The notes beneath the pieces were generated by a model. That model was not told where the DNA came from. It ran no database searches and saw only the letters and a program-made list of their open reading frames with translations. Below are positions 1 to 6,657 of a stretch of DNA of 25,744 nt, piece by piece. This stretch comes from a virus, in IMG/VR virus record IMGVR_UViG_3300031569_000565, positions 1 to 25,744 of that record; one strand, written 5' to 3'. The position numbers were made by a program, and so were the translations under genes. Positions within the stretch are counted from its first letter, which is position 1. Each line of letters starts with the position of its first letter.

Positions 1-204
1 AAAGGTATTGCTAAAGAACAAGCACGTAAAGTATTACCAGAAGGTATTACTAAAACCCGCTTGTATATGAATGGAACAATTAGAAGTTGGGTACACTATA
101 TAGAACTCCGCGGTTCTAATGGTACACAAAAAGAACACATGGATATTGCACATGCCTGTGCTAAAGTTATTGCTGAAATCTTTCCGTTAGCTAAAGAGAT
201 CTAA
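1..204 (+). CDS. thyX: Flavin-dependent thymidylate synthase ThyX, C-terminal part only
   Basis: The window opens inside this gene; 67 codons and the stop are visible. ThyX makes dTMP from dUMP with FAD and methylenetetrahydrofolate, feeding phage DNA synthesis. The visible residues fit the C-terminal part of the family: an ARKVLPEG stretch followed by NGTIRSWVHYIELR, which matches the family's Asn-x-x-x-Arg-Ser...His-Tyr/Phe...Leu-Arg signature, then a closing helix beginning TQKEHMDIAHACAKVI. The FAD-binding RHRxxS-type motif would lie upstream of the window and cannot be checked. The stop overlaps the start of the methyltransferase gene by one base (TAATG), suggesting translational coupling. 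ThyX is common in marine T4-like phages. Confidence 0.85.
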   Translation, partial: KGIAKEQARKVLPEGITKTRLYMNGTIRSWVHYIELRGSNGTQKEHMDIAHACAKVIAEIFPLAKEI

Positions 205-1334
205 TGTCGTCGACGTTACAAGAAATACATAACTTTTGGGGAATCGGTGCTAAGAACATTCACGGTGACGAGTTTACTGGGTATGAGTCAGTATATGACC
301 AATTAGACAAATTTGATAAGCCGGCCTTCAATAAAGACCCTGACGGCACAGTATCTAGTATCTTTGACATTTATCGATCCATAAATCTAGTGCCCATTAT
401 CTATTTTACAGAAAAGGGCATTATACGGGCAATACGTGACTTTAAAGATACTAGTTACAACGGTGTGAAAGATAGCAGAATAAGTTTAGGAAATAATAGG
501 GGTCAGCCTCTTAGTCGTTTTTTGTTTACTAACATGATGACGGCTGAGCCTAAAGGTAGAGGTAGTAACAGTTTACGTGATAGATTTTTTGATGACAAAA
601 AGTTAAAGAGAGCTATACGCATTTGTTATGAAATGCGTGAAGGAAATCACTTAGCTTATCCTACAGCATTACGTAGAGCATTAGAACTTGTTACAGGTGA
701 AAACGTACAAAACTTTAAACCTCAAAATGCTAGAGCTATTGTTGAAGAACTATGTCCGGTGATATGGGGAAATGTATATGATTATAGTTGCGGCTACGGA
801 GGACGGTTATTAGGCATAGGCGCTAGTAACATGAAATATAATTACACTGGCGTTGAGCCTAATACAGAAACTATAAAGTACTTAAACTACTTTAATGAGT
901 GCATTAATGAAGCAGTTGGTGTAAAGGGAAACATTATACAAAGTGTTAGTGAAGATTACCAACCTACTGATATAGATCTTGCATTTAGTTCTCCACCGTA
1001 TTTTAACTTAGAAAAATATTCAGATGAAGATACACAATGTATGGTACGTTATAAAACTCTTGAAGATTGGTTTGGTGGCTACGTTGAACCTACTATTGAG
1101 AACATATATAAAGGCCTTAACAGCGACGGAATATTTGCTACAAATATTGCAGATTATAAAACCTACGGAAGCAAAGAATTTAAAGTTGTAGAAGATTGGA
1201 TTGCTACCGCGGAGCGTATAGGCTTTAAACATGTAAACACAATTAAAATGATGCTTAACACCCGACCAGGAGTTGGTAATCAAAAACTAGCCGGGCGAGA
1301 AAAGTTTGAGGGTGTTTATGTTTTTAGGAAATAA
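204..1334 (+). CDS. DNA methyltransferase, N6-adenine/N4-cytosine type
   Basis: This is a 376-residue SAM-dependent amino-methyltransferase, likely to modify phage DNA and perhaps protect it from restriction. An SAM-binding motif I is seen at about residues 191-204 (YDYSCGYGGRLLG), an acidic residue follows at GVEPN (about 216-220), and the catalytic motif IV SPPYFNLE lies at about 263-270. SPPY is typical of N4-cytosine and some N6-adenine enzymes. Motif I precedes motif IV, leaving about 100 residues C-terminal for target recognition. The first 190 residues carry no motif I recognise and could be a specificity domain. No restriction endonuclease lies beside it, so it is probably an orphan enzyme. 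Its start overlaps the thyX stop, and its stop abuts the stop of the opposing phoH gene with no spacer. Base specificity cannot be told from the sequence. Confidence 0.85.
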   Translation: MSSTLQEIHNFWGIGAKNIHGDEFTGYESVYDQLDKFDKPAFNKDPDGTVSSIFDIYRSINLVPIIYFTEKGIIRAIRDFKDTSYNGVKDSRISLGNNRGQPLSRFLFTNMMTAEPKGRGSNSLRDRFFDDKKLKRAIRICYEMREGNHLAYPTALRRALELVTGENVQNFKPQNARAIVEELCPVIWGNVYDYSCGYGGRLLGIGASNMKYNYTGVEPNTETIKYLNYFNECINEAVGVKGNIIQSVSEDYQPTDIDLAFSSPPYFNLEKYSDEDTQCMVRYKTLEDWFGGYVEPTIENIYKGLNSDGIFATNIADYKTYGSKEFKVVEDWIATAERIGFKHVNTIKMMLNTRPGVGNQKLAGREKFEGVYVFRK

Positions 1335-2057
1335 TTAAGTATCTCCATATATCTTTAACACCTCCTTTACAGCTTCATGCCTCTCAATGTCTCCTTGTGC
1401 AAACTGGACTATGTCCAACCTTGTGGAATTATTAACTTTTAATTTATCTACAAATCTAATAAGACCATTATCTTTAATTCTATCTGCTTGTGCAAGATCT
1501 CCTGTAACTGCCATCATACTACCTTCACCTAATCGTGTTAATAGCATCTTCATTTGGTTTTCTGTTGCGTTTTGCATTTCGTCTGCAAGAATAAAGCTAT
1601 TTTTAAATGTTCTCCCACGCATATATGCTAACGGCGATATTTCAATAATACCTTCTGCAATCATTCCAGATATTTCAGCTGCATTAAAATATTCTTTTAA
1701 TACATCAAAAATTGGTCTTGTCCAAGGCGCCATCTTTTCTTCTAGCGTTCCTGGTAAAAACCCAAGATCCTCGTCAACCGATACTGCTGGCCTTGTAACG
1801 ATAATCTTGTCAACTGCCTGTTCCTTAAACATTTTTACAGCCACCTGCACTGCAAGCAGTGTTTTACCGGTTCCTGCAGGACCTACTCCGAAGACTATGT
1901 CTTTCGTTGGATCTAACAGTTTTAGCGTGTATGTTTCTTGATTTTTGTTTCTTGGAAGAATAGTTACTTGATTTTGTTTTTTGAAGTTTGTGAATTCAAC
2001 TACGTTACTGTAGCTGGAGTCTGATTGTCTCTTTTGAGACTTTCGCTTTGCACCCAT
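1335..2057 (-). CDS. phoH: PhoH-like P-loop ATPase
   Basis: The 240-residue protein belongs to the PhoH family of RNA-helicase-like ATPases, often found in marine phages. Its real role in infection is not settled, although bacterial phoH is phosphate-responsive. The Walker A motif GPAGTGKT lies at residues 59-66, a TRPAVS motif follows, and the Walker B region LADEMQNAT is near residues 157-165; a GDLAQ motif follows. The N-terminal 25 residues are basic and polar. The length fits phage PhoH proteins. A strong ribosome-binding site (AGGAGG on the minus strand, about 2064-2069) fixes the start. It is the only minus-strand gene in the window and converges head-on with the methyltransferase gene. 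Its leader holds a CTAAATA late-promoter-like box and three small hairpins. Confidence 0.93.
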   Translation of the reverse strand: MGAKRKSQKRQSDSSYSNVVEFTNFKKQNQVTILPRNKNQETYTLKLLDPTKDIVFGVGPAGTGKTLLAVQVAVKMFKEQAVDKIIVTRPAVSVDEDLGFLPGTLEEKMAPWTRPIFDVLKEYFNAAEISGMIAEGIIEISPLAYMRGRTFKNSFILADEMQNATENQMKMLLTRLGEGSMMAVTGDLAQADRIKDNGLIRFVDKLKVNNSTRLDIVQFAQGDIERHEAVKEVLKIYGDT

Positions 2058-2063
2058 TAAGTG

Positions 2064-2088
2064 TCCTCCTTACATGGATTGATGTAAG
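2064..2088 (-). promoter_or_regulatory. phoH ribosome-binding site next to a perfect 7-bp hairpin
   Basis: The AGGAGG of phoH (minus strand) abuts an inverted repeat CTTACAT (2069-2075), 6-base loop, ATGTAAG (2082-2088). The repeat touches the edge of the Shine-Dalgarno, so folding of the phoH leader could affect ribosome access. The pairing is seen in the sequence; a regulatory effect is inferred. Confidence 0.5.
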
Positions 2089-2097
2089 TAGAGCAAT

Positions 2098-2144
2098 GCC
2101 CAAATGGGCTACTGCCCTACAAAAGTATTTAGTCCTGTGACTAA
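2098..2144 (-). repeat. Two further small inverted repeats in the phoH leader
   Basis: GCCCA/TGGGC pair at 2098-2109 with a 2-base loop, and TTAGTC/GACTAA pair at 2129-2144 with a 4-base loop. Neither is followed by a T-run, so they do not look like intrinsic terminators. They lie between phoH and the divergent gene at 2210; the second overlaps the minus-strand late-promoter-like box. Confidence 0.45.
2126..2132 (-). promoter_or_regulatory. T4-type late promoter-like box for phoH
   Basis: On the minus strand the bases read CTAAATA, about 70 bases upstream of the phoH start. T4 late promoters use a single TATAAATA box read by the gp55 sigma factor, and related marine phages use NATAAATA-like boxes. 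The same CTAAATA form recurs at 6658 and 16216. The match is short, and in AT-rich DNA chance hits are expected. Confidence 0.4.
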
Positions 2145-2176
2145 TATCAAAAGCTCAAAGTTAATGATTATGAACG

Positions 2177-2183
2177 ATAAATA
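2177..2183 (+). promoter_or_regulatory. T4-type late promoter-like box upstream of the gene at 2210
   Basis: ATAAATA sits 26 bases before the ATG at 2210, a spacing that allows a short leader with a GGAAG ribosome-binding site. It is one of several such boxes placed in true intergenic gaps (5994, 6658, 14793, 14813). Confidence 0.5.
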
Positions 2184-2209
2184 AGTATAATAAAGTTTTG
2201 GAAGCGAAT

Positions 2210-2770
2210 ATGCAAAATATATATGATATAATTAAAAACGTAGAAAACATCTATGATAGTAATACTTCATTTCAAGTGTTGAAAGATTTTGAAAGAGTCT
2301 TAGATGAATTAGATCTTTACGTGTATCAAAATTGGGAAGACGGTGAACTTGCCGAAGGACCAAAAATTGATAGACATTGGGTCACTTGTAAGTTCTTTTG
2401 GCCTAGAGCAAAAATGCCTGATCCAATGGGCGGCAAGCGTCTGTTAGATTACGACTGTAAAATTAGTTACCAAAAGTCATACATTACAAAGCCACGCACA
2501 ATTCGTAAGCCTGAAGACATTCGACCCGGAACACGCAAGGGCAAACTAGATAGAAGCCCTGTATGGATAATAGAAATTATGATGCCTAAAAAACTTATAG
2601 CAAGTATTTACGGATCATATGCAGAGCGTATGGATCTTAATAATGAACCTGCAGTAGAAACAGATGCTGGTCCACAAGCAGAGCAACCAGCTGACGCATT
2701 AGCTGGAGCCGGCGCACCAGCACCAGATATGGCGGCGCCTGAGGAAGCAGCTACAGGAGGTACAATTTAA
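2210..2770 (+). CDS. Conserved phage protein of unknown function with Ala/Pro-rich tail
   Basis: I do not recognise a domain in this 186-residue protein. The first 150 residues look like a compact fold with many aromatic residues (for example VYQNWEDGELAEG and WVTCKFFWPRAKMPDP). The last 35 residues are low-complexity, rich in Ala, Pro, Gly and acidic residues, and probably disordered. I chose ATG 2210 over an in-frame TTG at 2198 because GGAAG lies just upstream at good spacing. Its stop overlaps the next ATG (TAATG), so it is probably co-translated with the following unknown gene. The position between a late-promoter-like box and the lysis genes suggests late expression, possibly as a virion component, but that is inference only. 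Confidence 0.75.
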   Translation: MQNIYDIIKNVENIYDSNTSFQVLKDFERVLDELDLYVYQNWEDGELAEGPKIDRHWVTCKFFWPRAKMPDPMGGKRLLDYDCKISYQKSYITKPRTIRKPEDIRPGTRKGKLDRSPVWIIEIMMPKKLIASIYGSYAERMDLNNEPAVETDAGPQAEQPADALAGAGAPAPDMAAPEEAATGGTI

Positions 2771-3492
2771 TGGGACTACGTGCAGGTGATCTAAAAGCTA
2801 TGCTTTTTGACATTTTTGAAATAGATTCATTTAAGTCAAAAATGGGTGATGACGAAGACATAGTAACATTAAGTTTTAGCGTAAGAGATAAAGCACCAGC
2901 CGACGATCTTGTTAAATTTTTAGAGGGCGGTTATAGTTTTATACTCGATGCTGATGCAACAGCTGGAGAACAATCAGACGGTACTTATAAAGTATTTGTT
3001 GAAATGGAAAGGAACAGACATATAGCTGATAATATTTACGAAGTTTTAGACGGTGTAAAAAAGATAGCAGGACTTGATAATTTAAAATTTAGATACTATA
3101 AGAATTTCACCAGCAAAGATGCCACTATGGAAAATCTAGACAGTTTTATTCCGAAGGATCCTAACAATTACGGACTAACTAGAAACCAAAATACAATGGA
3201 AAATTATAAGAACTTTTTTAGCAAAGGCTATATCGATAGTGTAGATATGCTTGAAAACACAATTATTTGTAAAAAAGTTTATGCAGATCCTTTAGCATTT
3301 GAATTCGTAGAATTTGGCGATAAAAAGGAAGTACTAGAAAATATAGATGGCAAATTTGATATAATGGAATCTTATCCAGAAATACTATTTTTAACTAAGT
3401 ATTTGGGTAATTATAATATAAGTAAGTACGGAAATAGTCTTGTTTTTGAAAACGAAGACAAGGCTCTTGTTTTAAAAAGGATACAAAAATGA
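2770..3492 (+). CDS. Conserved phage protein of unknown function
   Basis: This is a 240-residue acidic protein without a motif I can name. It is rich in Asp, Glu and Lys with scattered aromatics, has no membrane segment or signal peptide, and carries repeated YKNF/YKNFF segments. Near residues 55-100 a beta-like stretch is followed by an amphipathic helix. It overlaps its upstream neighbour at TAATG and the downstream endolysin gene at ATGA, so the three genes look like one translationally coupled unit. The coupling to the endolysin places it in a late transcript, but a role in lysis cannot be claimed. Confidence 0.75.
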   Translation: MGLRAGDLKAMLFDIFEIDSFKSKMGDDEDIVTLSFSVRDKAPADDLVKFLEGGYSFILDADATAGEQSDGTYKVFVEMERNRHIADNIYEVLDGVKKIAGLDNLKFRYYKNFTSKDATMENLDSFIPKDPNNYGLTRNQNTMENYKNFFSKGYIDSVDMLENTIICKKVYADPLAFEFVEFGDKKEVLENIDGKFDIMESYPEILFLTKYLGNYNISKYGNSLVFENEDKALVLKRIQK

Positions 3493-4364
3493 GCTTTGAA
3501 CTACAGAAAGAACACCTGGCTAAATTGATCCCAGGTAACAAAAATGTCGATGCGTGGCATGCTGCATTAGTAGATGTACTACCTAAATATGGTATTACTA
3601 CAGAAAGGCGTATGGCGCATTTTATTAGTCAAACATCGCACGAATCAAACAACTTCCGCTCACTTACTGAGAACTTAAACTATAGTGAGAAAGCACTTAA
3701 CGCAGTATTCGGACGTTACTTTGGTGCAGCACCTAAGCGTAATGCAGCAGAGTATGCACGTAACCCAGAGAAGATTGCAAACTATGTATATCAAGACGAA
3801 TTCCGCTCTAAGCGCGGACAGCTAGGTAATACAGAAGACGGCGATGGTTGGAGATTTTGTGGTCGTGGTCTAAAGCAACTTACTGGACGTAACAACTATG
3901 AACGTTTTGCTAAAACAGTAGGCATGACAGCAGAAGAAGCAGCAACATATGTTGCAACTGAAAAAGGCGCTGTTGAAAGTGCTTGCTGGTTCTGGGATGC
4001 AAACAATCTAAATTCAATTGCAGACACAGATGACGTAACAAAGATGACTAAAAAGATTAACGGTGGTAACATCGGACTTGCAGATCGTCAATCACGTTAT
4101 AAGAAAGCAATGGAAGTATTTGGCAATCCTGTAAGTATTGTCGAAGATGACGGAGAAGATGACGTTGATGTAGATGACATTGGTGTACTACGTAAAGGAT
4201 GTAAAGGTGAAGGCGTTAAAATGATGCAAGAAGCATTAGGCGTTGGAGCAGACGGAGCATTTGGACCAGGAACAGAACGTGCGCTTAAAGCATGGCAAGT
4301 TGCTAACGGATTAGTTGCTGACGGTATTGCTGGCCCAATGACACTAGAAAAACTTTTAGGATAA
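3489..4364 (+). CDS. Endolysin: GH19 chitinase-like lysozyme with C-terminal peptidoglycan-binding domain
   Basis: The 291-residue protein should cut the glycan strands of peptidoglycan at the end of infection. The N-terminal 210 residues match the GH19 lysozyme fold: an SQTSHESNNF motif with a likely catalytic Glu52, a TENLNYS motif with a likely second Glu61, then GDGWRFCGRGLKQLTGRNNY, which is the family's GRGxxQLTGRxNY signature, and ACWFWDANNLN. An acidic Asp-rich linker follows at about 215-227. Residues 231-291 form a peptidoglycan-binding-1 type domain (LRKGCKGEGVKMMQEALG, GADGAFGPGTERALKAWQ). No signal peptide is seen, so export would need a holin. The gene directly precedes a spanin pair, making a classic lysis cassette. 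T4 itself uses an unrelated lysozyme and a different order. Confidence 0.93.
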   Translation: MSFELQKEHLAKLIPGNKNVDAWHAALVDVLPKYGITTERRMAHFISQTSHESNNFRSLTENLNYSEKALNAVFGRYFGAAPKRNAAEYARNPEKIANYVYQDEFRSKRGQLGNTEDGDGWRFCGRGLKQLTGRNNYERFAKTVGMTAEEAATYVATEKGAVESACWFWDANNLNSIADTDDVTKMTKKINGGNIGLADRQSRYKKAMEVFGNPVSIVEDDGEDDVDVDDIGVLRKGCKGEGVKMMQEALGVGADGAFGPGTERALKAWQVANGLVADGIAGPMTLEKLLG

Positions 4365-4367
4365 ACT

Positions 4368-4790
4368 ATGTTTGGTGCTATTAAAATTGCTATGGTAATG
4401 ACAGTTATTGCAACTGCTGGTATGGGTTATCTATATGTTCAAAAACTACAAAGTGATTTACAAACAGCACGAGATAATGTTGCAAAAATGGAAGTAGCAG
4501 TACAAATTAGCGAAGATAGTATTGCTACTTTACAAAGAGACGTGTTTCGCAATGCAGAACTAAATGCTAACCTGCAAGCTGAATTACAAACAGCAGAAAA
4601 GTACGGAGACGAACTTCGTGCTACTTTACAAAAACACAACCTTACGCATTTGGCAAATAAAAAGCCGGGGTTGATCGAAAAGAGGATGCAAAATGCGACT
4701 GATAAACTTTGGGATGATCTTATTATTATCACTGACCCTAATAGGGTGCAGCGCGATGAGGCCGGAACCACAGATAGTAACAGTAACTAA
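4368..4790 (+). CDS. Rz: Inner-membrane spanin subunit (Rz-like)
   Basis: This 140-residue protein has one N-terminal membrane segment (about residues 4-23), then a long heptad-like helix rich in Gln, Glu and Leu (about 25-100), and ends in a polar tail. The segment HNLTHLANKKPGLIEKR is characteristic of Rz-type i-spanins. Such proteins span the periplasm with an outer-membrane lipoprotein and fuse the two membranes at the last step of lysis. It begins three bases after the endolysin stop. Its last 98 bases also encode the start of the o-spanin in the +1 frame, the arrangement seen in lambda Rz/Rz1. The presence of spanins indicates a Gram-negative host. Confidence 0.88.
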   Translation: MFGAIKIAMVMTVIATAGMGYLYVQKLQSDLQTARDNVAKMEVAVQISEDSIATLQRDVFRNAELNANLQAELQTAEKYGDELRATLQKHNLTHLANKKPGLIEKRMQNATDKLWDDLIIITDPNRVQRDEAGTTDSNSN

Positions 4791-5067
4791 TACTGTAAAA
4801 ACTACTGTACCTATTGTTGCCCGTCCAAAAGGAGTACTACTTAATGATGTTAAAATCTATGTAGTATCTGCTGGCAACCTTGAAGAATTTAAAAAAGAAT
4901 TTGAAGCAAAGAATGGCAGTGACGCCTACATTGCTATCTCAGTTAAAGATTATGAAAATCTTAGTTTAAACTTTGCAGAACTAAGACGCTACATCGAACA
5001 GCAAAAACAAATCATTGTTTACTACGAAGAAGCTGTTAAGCCCGAAGCGGTTGACAAGCAAGAATAG
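4693..5067 (+). CDS. Rz1: Outer-membrane lipoprotein spanin subunit (Rz1-like)
   Basis: The 124-residue protein begins MRLINFGMILLLSLTLIGCS, a lipoprotein signal peptide with the lipobox LIGC and the lipidated Cys at residue 19. A Pro-containing stretch follows (RPEPQIVTVTNTVKTTVPIV), and the C-terminal half is helical and rich in Gln/Glu. It starts inside the i-spanin gene in another frame and continues 277 bases beyond it, so the pair is overlapping rather than nested. An AGAGG ribosome-binding site lies about 8 bases before the ATG. It is longer than lambda Rz1 (60 residues as a precursor). The perfect sigma-70 promoter of the next operon begins inside its last codons. Confidence 0.87.
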   Translation: MRLINFGMILLLSLTLIGCSAMRPEPQIVTVTNTVKTTVPIVARPKGVLLNDVKIYVVSAGNLEEFKKEFEAKNGSDAYIAISVKDYENLSLNFAELRRYIEQQKQIIVYYEEAVKPEAVDKQE

Positions 5068-5079
5068 TTTTGCTATAAT
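5051..5079 (+). promoter_or_regulatory. Consensus sigma-70 promoter (TTGACA-17-TATAAT, extended -10)
   Basis: TTGACA at 5051-5056 and TATAAT at 5074-5079 are separated by exactly 17 bases, and TG lies one base before the -10 box. This is a perfect match to the housekeeping bacterial promoter. Transcription would start near 5086, 23 bases before the small ORF at 5109, and would read through to iscU and iscA. It implies early expression by unmodified host RNA polymerase. The -35 box lies inside the end of the o-spanin gene. Confidence 0.85.
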
Positions 5080-5108
5080 AGACTAATACATTAAAAGAGA
5101 TTTAAAGT

Positions 5109-5294
5109 ATGGATTATACTAAGAAAACTAATTGGGATAGTCTAAGTACATTAAAGCGTAAGATAGAAGAAGATAAAACTTCTAACGAAAAAGTAGTGAG
5201 TTTTAATGGAATAACACTCGAAACTAATTTGTACAAATACGAGTTATACGCAGGCGAACTAAGCCGCAACGATATTTTTAAACTGAGAAAATAA
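5109..5294 (+). CDS. Small hypothetical protein, first gene of the iscUA transcript
   Basis: This is a 61-residue polar, Lys/Glu-rich protein that I do not recognise. The first part (TNWDSLSTLKRKIEEDK) looks helical; a short beta-like region follows (VVSFNGITLETNLYKY). There is no membrane segment and no Cys. It is judged real because it sits immediately downstream of a perfect promoter, has a GAGAT purine run before the ATG, and its stop is one base from the iscU start. Its place at the head of an Fe-S gene unit invites the idea of an accessory factor, but it does not look like IscX, IscR or HscB. Confidence 0.65.
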   Translation: MDYTKKTNWDSLSTLKRKIEEDKTSNEKVVSFNGITLETNLYKYELYAGELSRNDIFKLRK

Positions 5295-5295
5295 T

Positions 5296-5664
5296 ATGGC
5301 ATATTCAGATAAGGTGATGGACCATTACGAAAACCCTCGTAATGTTGGTAAGTGGGAAATAGATGACAGCATTGGAACTGGAATGGTAGGAGCTCCTGCC
5401 TGTGGCGATGTTATGCGCTTACAAATTAAAGTAGAAGATAACATAATCACTGATGCTAAGTTTAAAACATACGGTTGTGGTAGTGCTATTGCAAGTAGTA
5501 GCTTACTTACTGAATGGGTTAAAGGAATGACATTAGAAGGCGCAAGTGAGATAAAGAACACAGACCTTGCAACTGAACTTGCTCTACCCCCAGTAAAGAT
5601 ACATTGTTCAGTACTAGCAGAAGATGCTATCAAAGCCGCTATTGCAGATTACAAATCTAAGTGA
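5296..5664 (+). CDS. iscU: Iron-sulfur cluster assembly scaffold IscU
   Basis: The 122-residue protein is a complete IscU scaffold on which [2Fe-2S] clusters are built before transfer to client proteins. All key features are visible: GAPACGDVM with Cys36 and Asp38, [11 protein letters not shown] with Cys61, and LPPVKIHCS with Cys104. LPPVK is the recognition site for the HscA chaperone. The start [17 protein letters not shown] is almost identical to proteobacterial IscU, so it is likely a host-derived gene and probably functional with host IscS and HscA/HscB, none of which is encoded here. It lies one base after the small ORF and overlaps iscA by GTGA, giving the bacterial gene order iscU-iscA. 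Confidence 0.96.
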   Translation: MAYSDKVMDHYENPRNVGKWEIDDSIGTGMVGAPACGDVMRLQIKVEDNIITDAKFKTYGCGSAIASSSLLTEWVKGMTLEGASEIKNTDLATELALPPVKIHCSVLAEDAIKAAIADYKSK

Positions 5665-5987
5665 TAACAATTACTGATGTTGGTGCAGAACGTGTAACTG
5701 GCTTTTTAGAAAATCGCGGCAAAGGTCTAGGACTTAGAGTTAAGGTAAGAACTACTGGTTGCTCAGGGTATGCGTATGTGTTAGAGTTTGTTGACGATGT
5801 TAATGACGATGACACTATGTTTGACTCAAACGGCATAAAGATTATTGTTGATAACAAGTCACTAGTGATGATAGATGGAACTCATCTAGATTATGTCAAA
5901 GAAGGACTCAACGAAGGATTCCAATTCAAAAATCCCTGGGAAGACGCTACCTGCGGCTGTGGTGAATCATTCACTCTTAAAAAGTAA
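5661..5987 (+). CDS. iscA: Iron-sulfur cluster carrier IscA (HesB/IscA family)
   Basis: The 108-residue protein is an A-type Fe-S carrier that delivers iron or clusters to apo-proteins. The three conserved Cys are present: Cys34 in [16 protein letters not shown], and Cys98 and Cys100 in CGCGESF at the C-terminus. The internal NRGKG.GLR and [15 protein letters not shown] segments fit IscA of Proteobacteria closely, better than SufA or ErpA as far as can be judged by eye. Translation starts at GTG overlapping the iscU stop (GTGA), so the two genes are translationally coupled. It is the last gene before a late-promoter-like box at 5994. Confidence 0.94.
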   Translation: MITITDVGAERVTGFLENRGKGLGLRVKVRTTGCSGYAYVLEFVDDVNDDDTMFDSNGIKIIVDNKSLVMIDGTHLDYVKEGLNEGFQFKNPWEDATCGCGESFTLKK

Positions 5988-5993
5988 ATAATA

Positions 5994-6000
5994 ATAAATA
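5994..6000 (+). promoter_or_regulatory. T4-type late promoter-like box
   Basis: ATAAATA (within AATAATAAATAC) is placed 25 bases before the ATG at 6026, in the gap after iscA. Spacing and position fit a late promoter for the two membrane-protein genes that follow. Confidence 0.55.
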
Positions 6001-6025
6001 CATATAGTAAACAAAAGGGCTTATT

Positions 6026-6304
6026 ATGTGGGATTTAATTGAACGACTTACGGGCGATACTTTGTGGATATACACAAGTATACTTGGCGCACTAGCAGGT
6101 GCTGCCTTTCTAGCTTATTTTAAAGATACAAAAGCAGGACTCTGGTGCTATGCTAAACTAGATCAATTCTTAGACTTCTTAGTTGTAAGATGGGGATTGA
6201 CTTGGTTTGAGCAGCCTACGGACGCTTGGCGTAAAAAATACCCTCATGTAACTAAGAAGATCGACGAGCTAGAAGCTCGTATTGCTAAACTAGAGGGAAA
6301 ATAA
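6026..6304 (+). CDS. Small membrane protein, possible lysis-related
   Basis: This 92-residue protein begins with a polar stretch, then has one hydrophobic segment (about residues 14-31, IYTSILGALAGAAFLAYF) and a second semi-hydrophobic amphipathic region rich in Trp and Phe (about 46-62). A charged helix at the C-terminus (KIDELEARIAKLEGK) has a coiled-coil look. I cannot assign a family. Together with the following two-segment membrane protein and the lysis genes 1 kb upstream, it is a holin or antiholin candidate, but nothing in the sequence proves this. It follows a late-promoter-like box and is separated by one base from the next gene. Confidence 0.7.
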   Translation: MWDLIERLTGDTLWIYTSILGALAGAAFLAYFKDTKAGLWCYAKLDQFLDFLVVRWGLTWFEQPTDAWRKKYPHVTKKIDELEARIAKLEGK

Positions 6305-6305
6305 A

Positions 6306-6641
6306 ATGGCAGAAAAGAAAACAGTAACAGTTGACGAATCAGTTGCAGCAGCAATGGACGCAAACGGAGATGGACACATCTCTGCAGAAGAAATGGCAAT
6401 GGACCTTGAGTTCAAACGCAAGCGTTTAGAAGACGAAGACCTAATGCGTGATGCACAACGTAACATGGCTTGGTTTGCACTATTTGGTATGCTACTATAT
6501 CCGTTCGCAGTTGTAGCATCAGTATTTGCAGGCTTAGATCAAGCATCGACAGTACTAGGATCAATGGCTCCTACTTACTTTGTATCAGTTGCAGCAATTG
6601 TAGCAGCGTTCTATGCTAAAGAAGCAATATCTAAAAAGTAA
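6306..6641 (+). CDS. EF-hand membrane protein
   Basis: The 111-residue protein combines a canonical EF-hand calcium-binding loop at about residues 18-29 (DANGDGHISAEE: Asp1, Asn3, Asp5, Ser9, Glu12 all in place) with two membrane segments (about 54-75 and 83-105). Between them the loop is short and nearly uncharged, so both ends would probably face the same side. The helix between the EF-hand and the first segment is highly charged (EFKRKRLEDEDLMRDAQRN). The topology resembles two-segment holins, and the calcium loop suggests ion sensing or a structural role. A function is not known to me. It is co-oriented with and one base from the preceding membrane protein. Confidence 0.78.
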   Translation: MAEKKTVTVDESVAAAMDANGDGHISAEEMAMDLEFKRKRLEDEDLMRDAQRNMAWFALFGMLLYPFAVVASVFAGLDQASTVLGSMAPTYFVSVAAIVAAFYAKEAISKK

Positions 6642-6657
6642 ATCATTAATACAAAAC

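Noticed and set aside
1020-1941. Long open frames opposite the methyltransferase (1020-1283 minus) and opposite phoH (1387-1941 plus)
   Set aside because: They lie antisense to clear motif-bearing genes, have no ribosome-binding site, and their translations are Ser/Ile/Phe-rich without recognisable features, as expected of shadow frames.
2098-2144. Hairpins upstream of phoH as a transcription terminator
   Set aside because: No U-run follows any stem on either strand, and the location is a divergent, not convergent, gap.
5994-6025. A tRNA or other structured RNA in the gap after iscA
   Set aside because: The gap is too short (38 bases), AT-rich and without stem pairs; it is better explained by a late-type promoter box.
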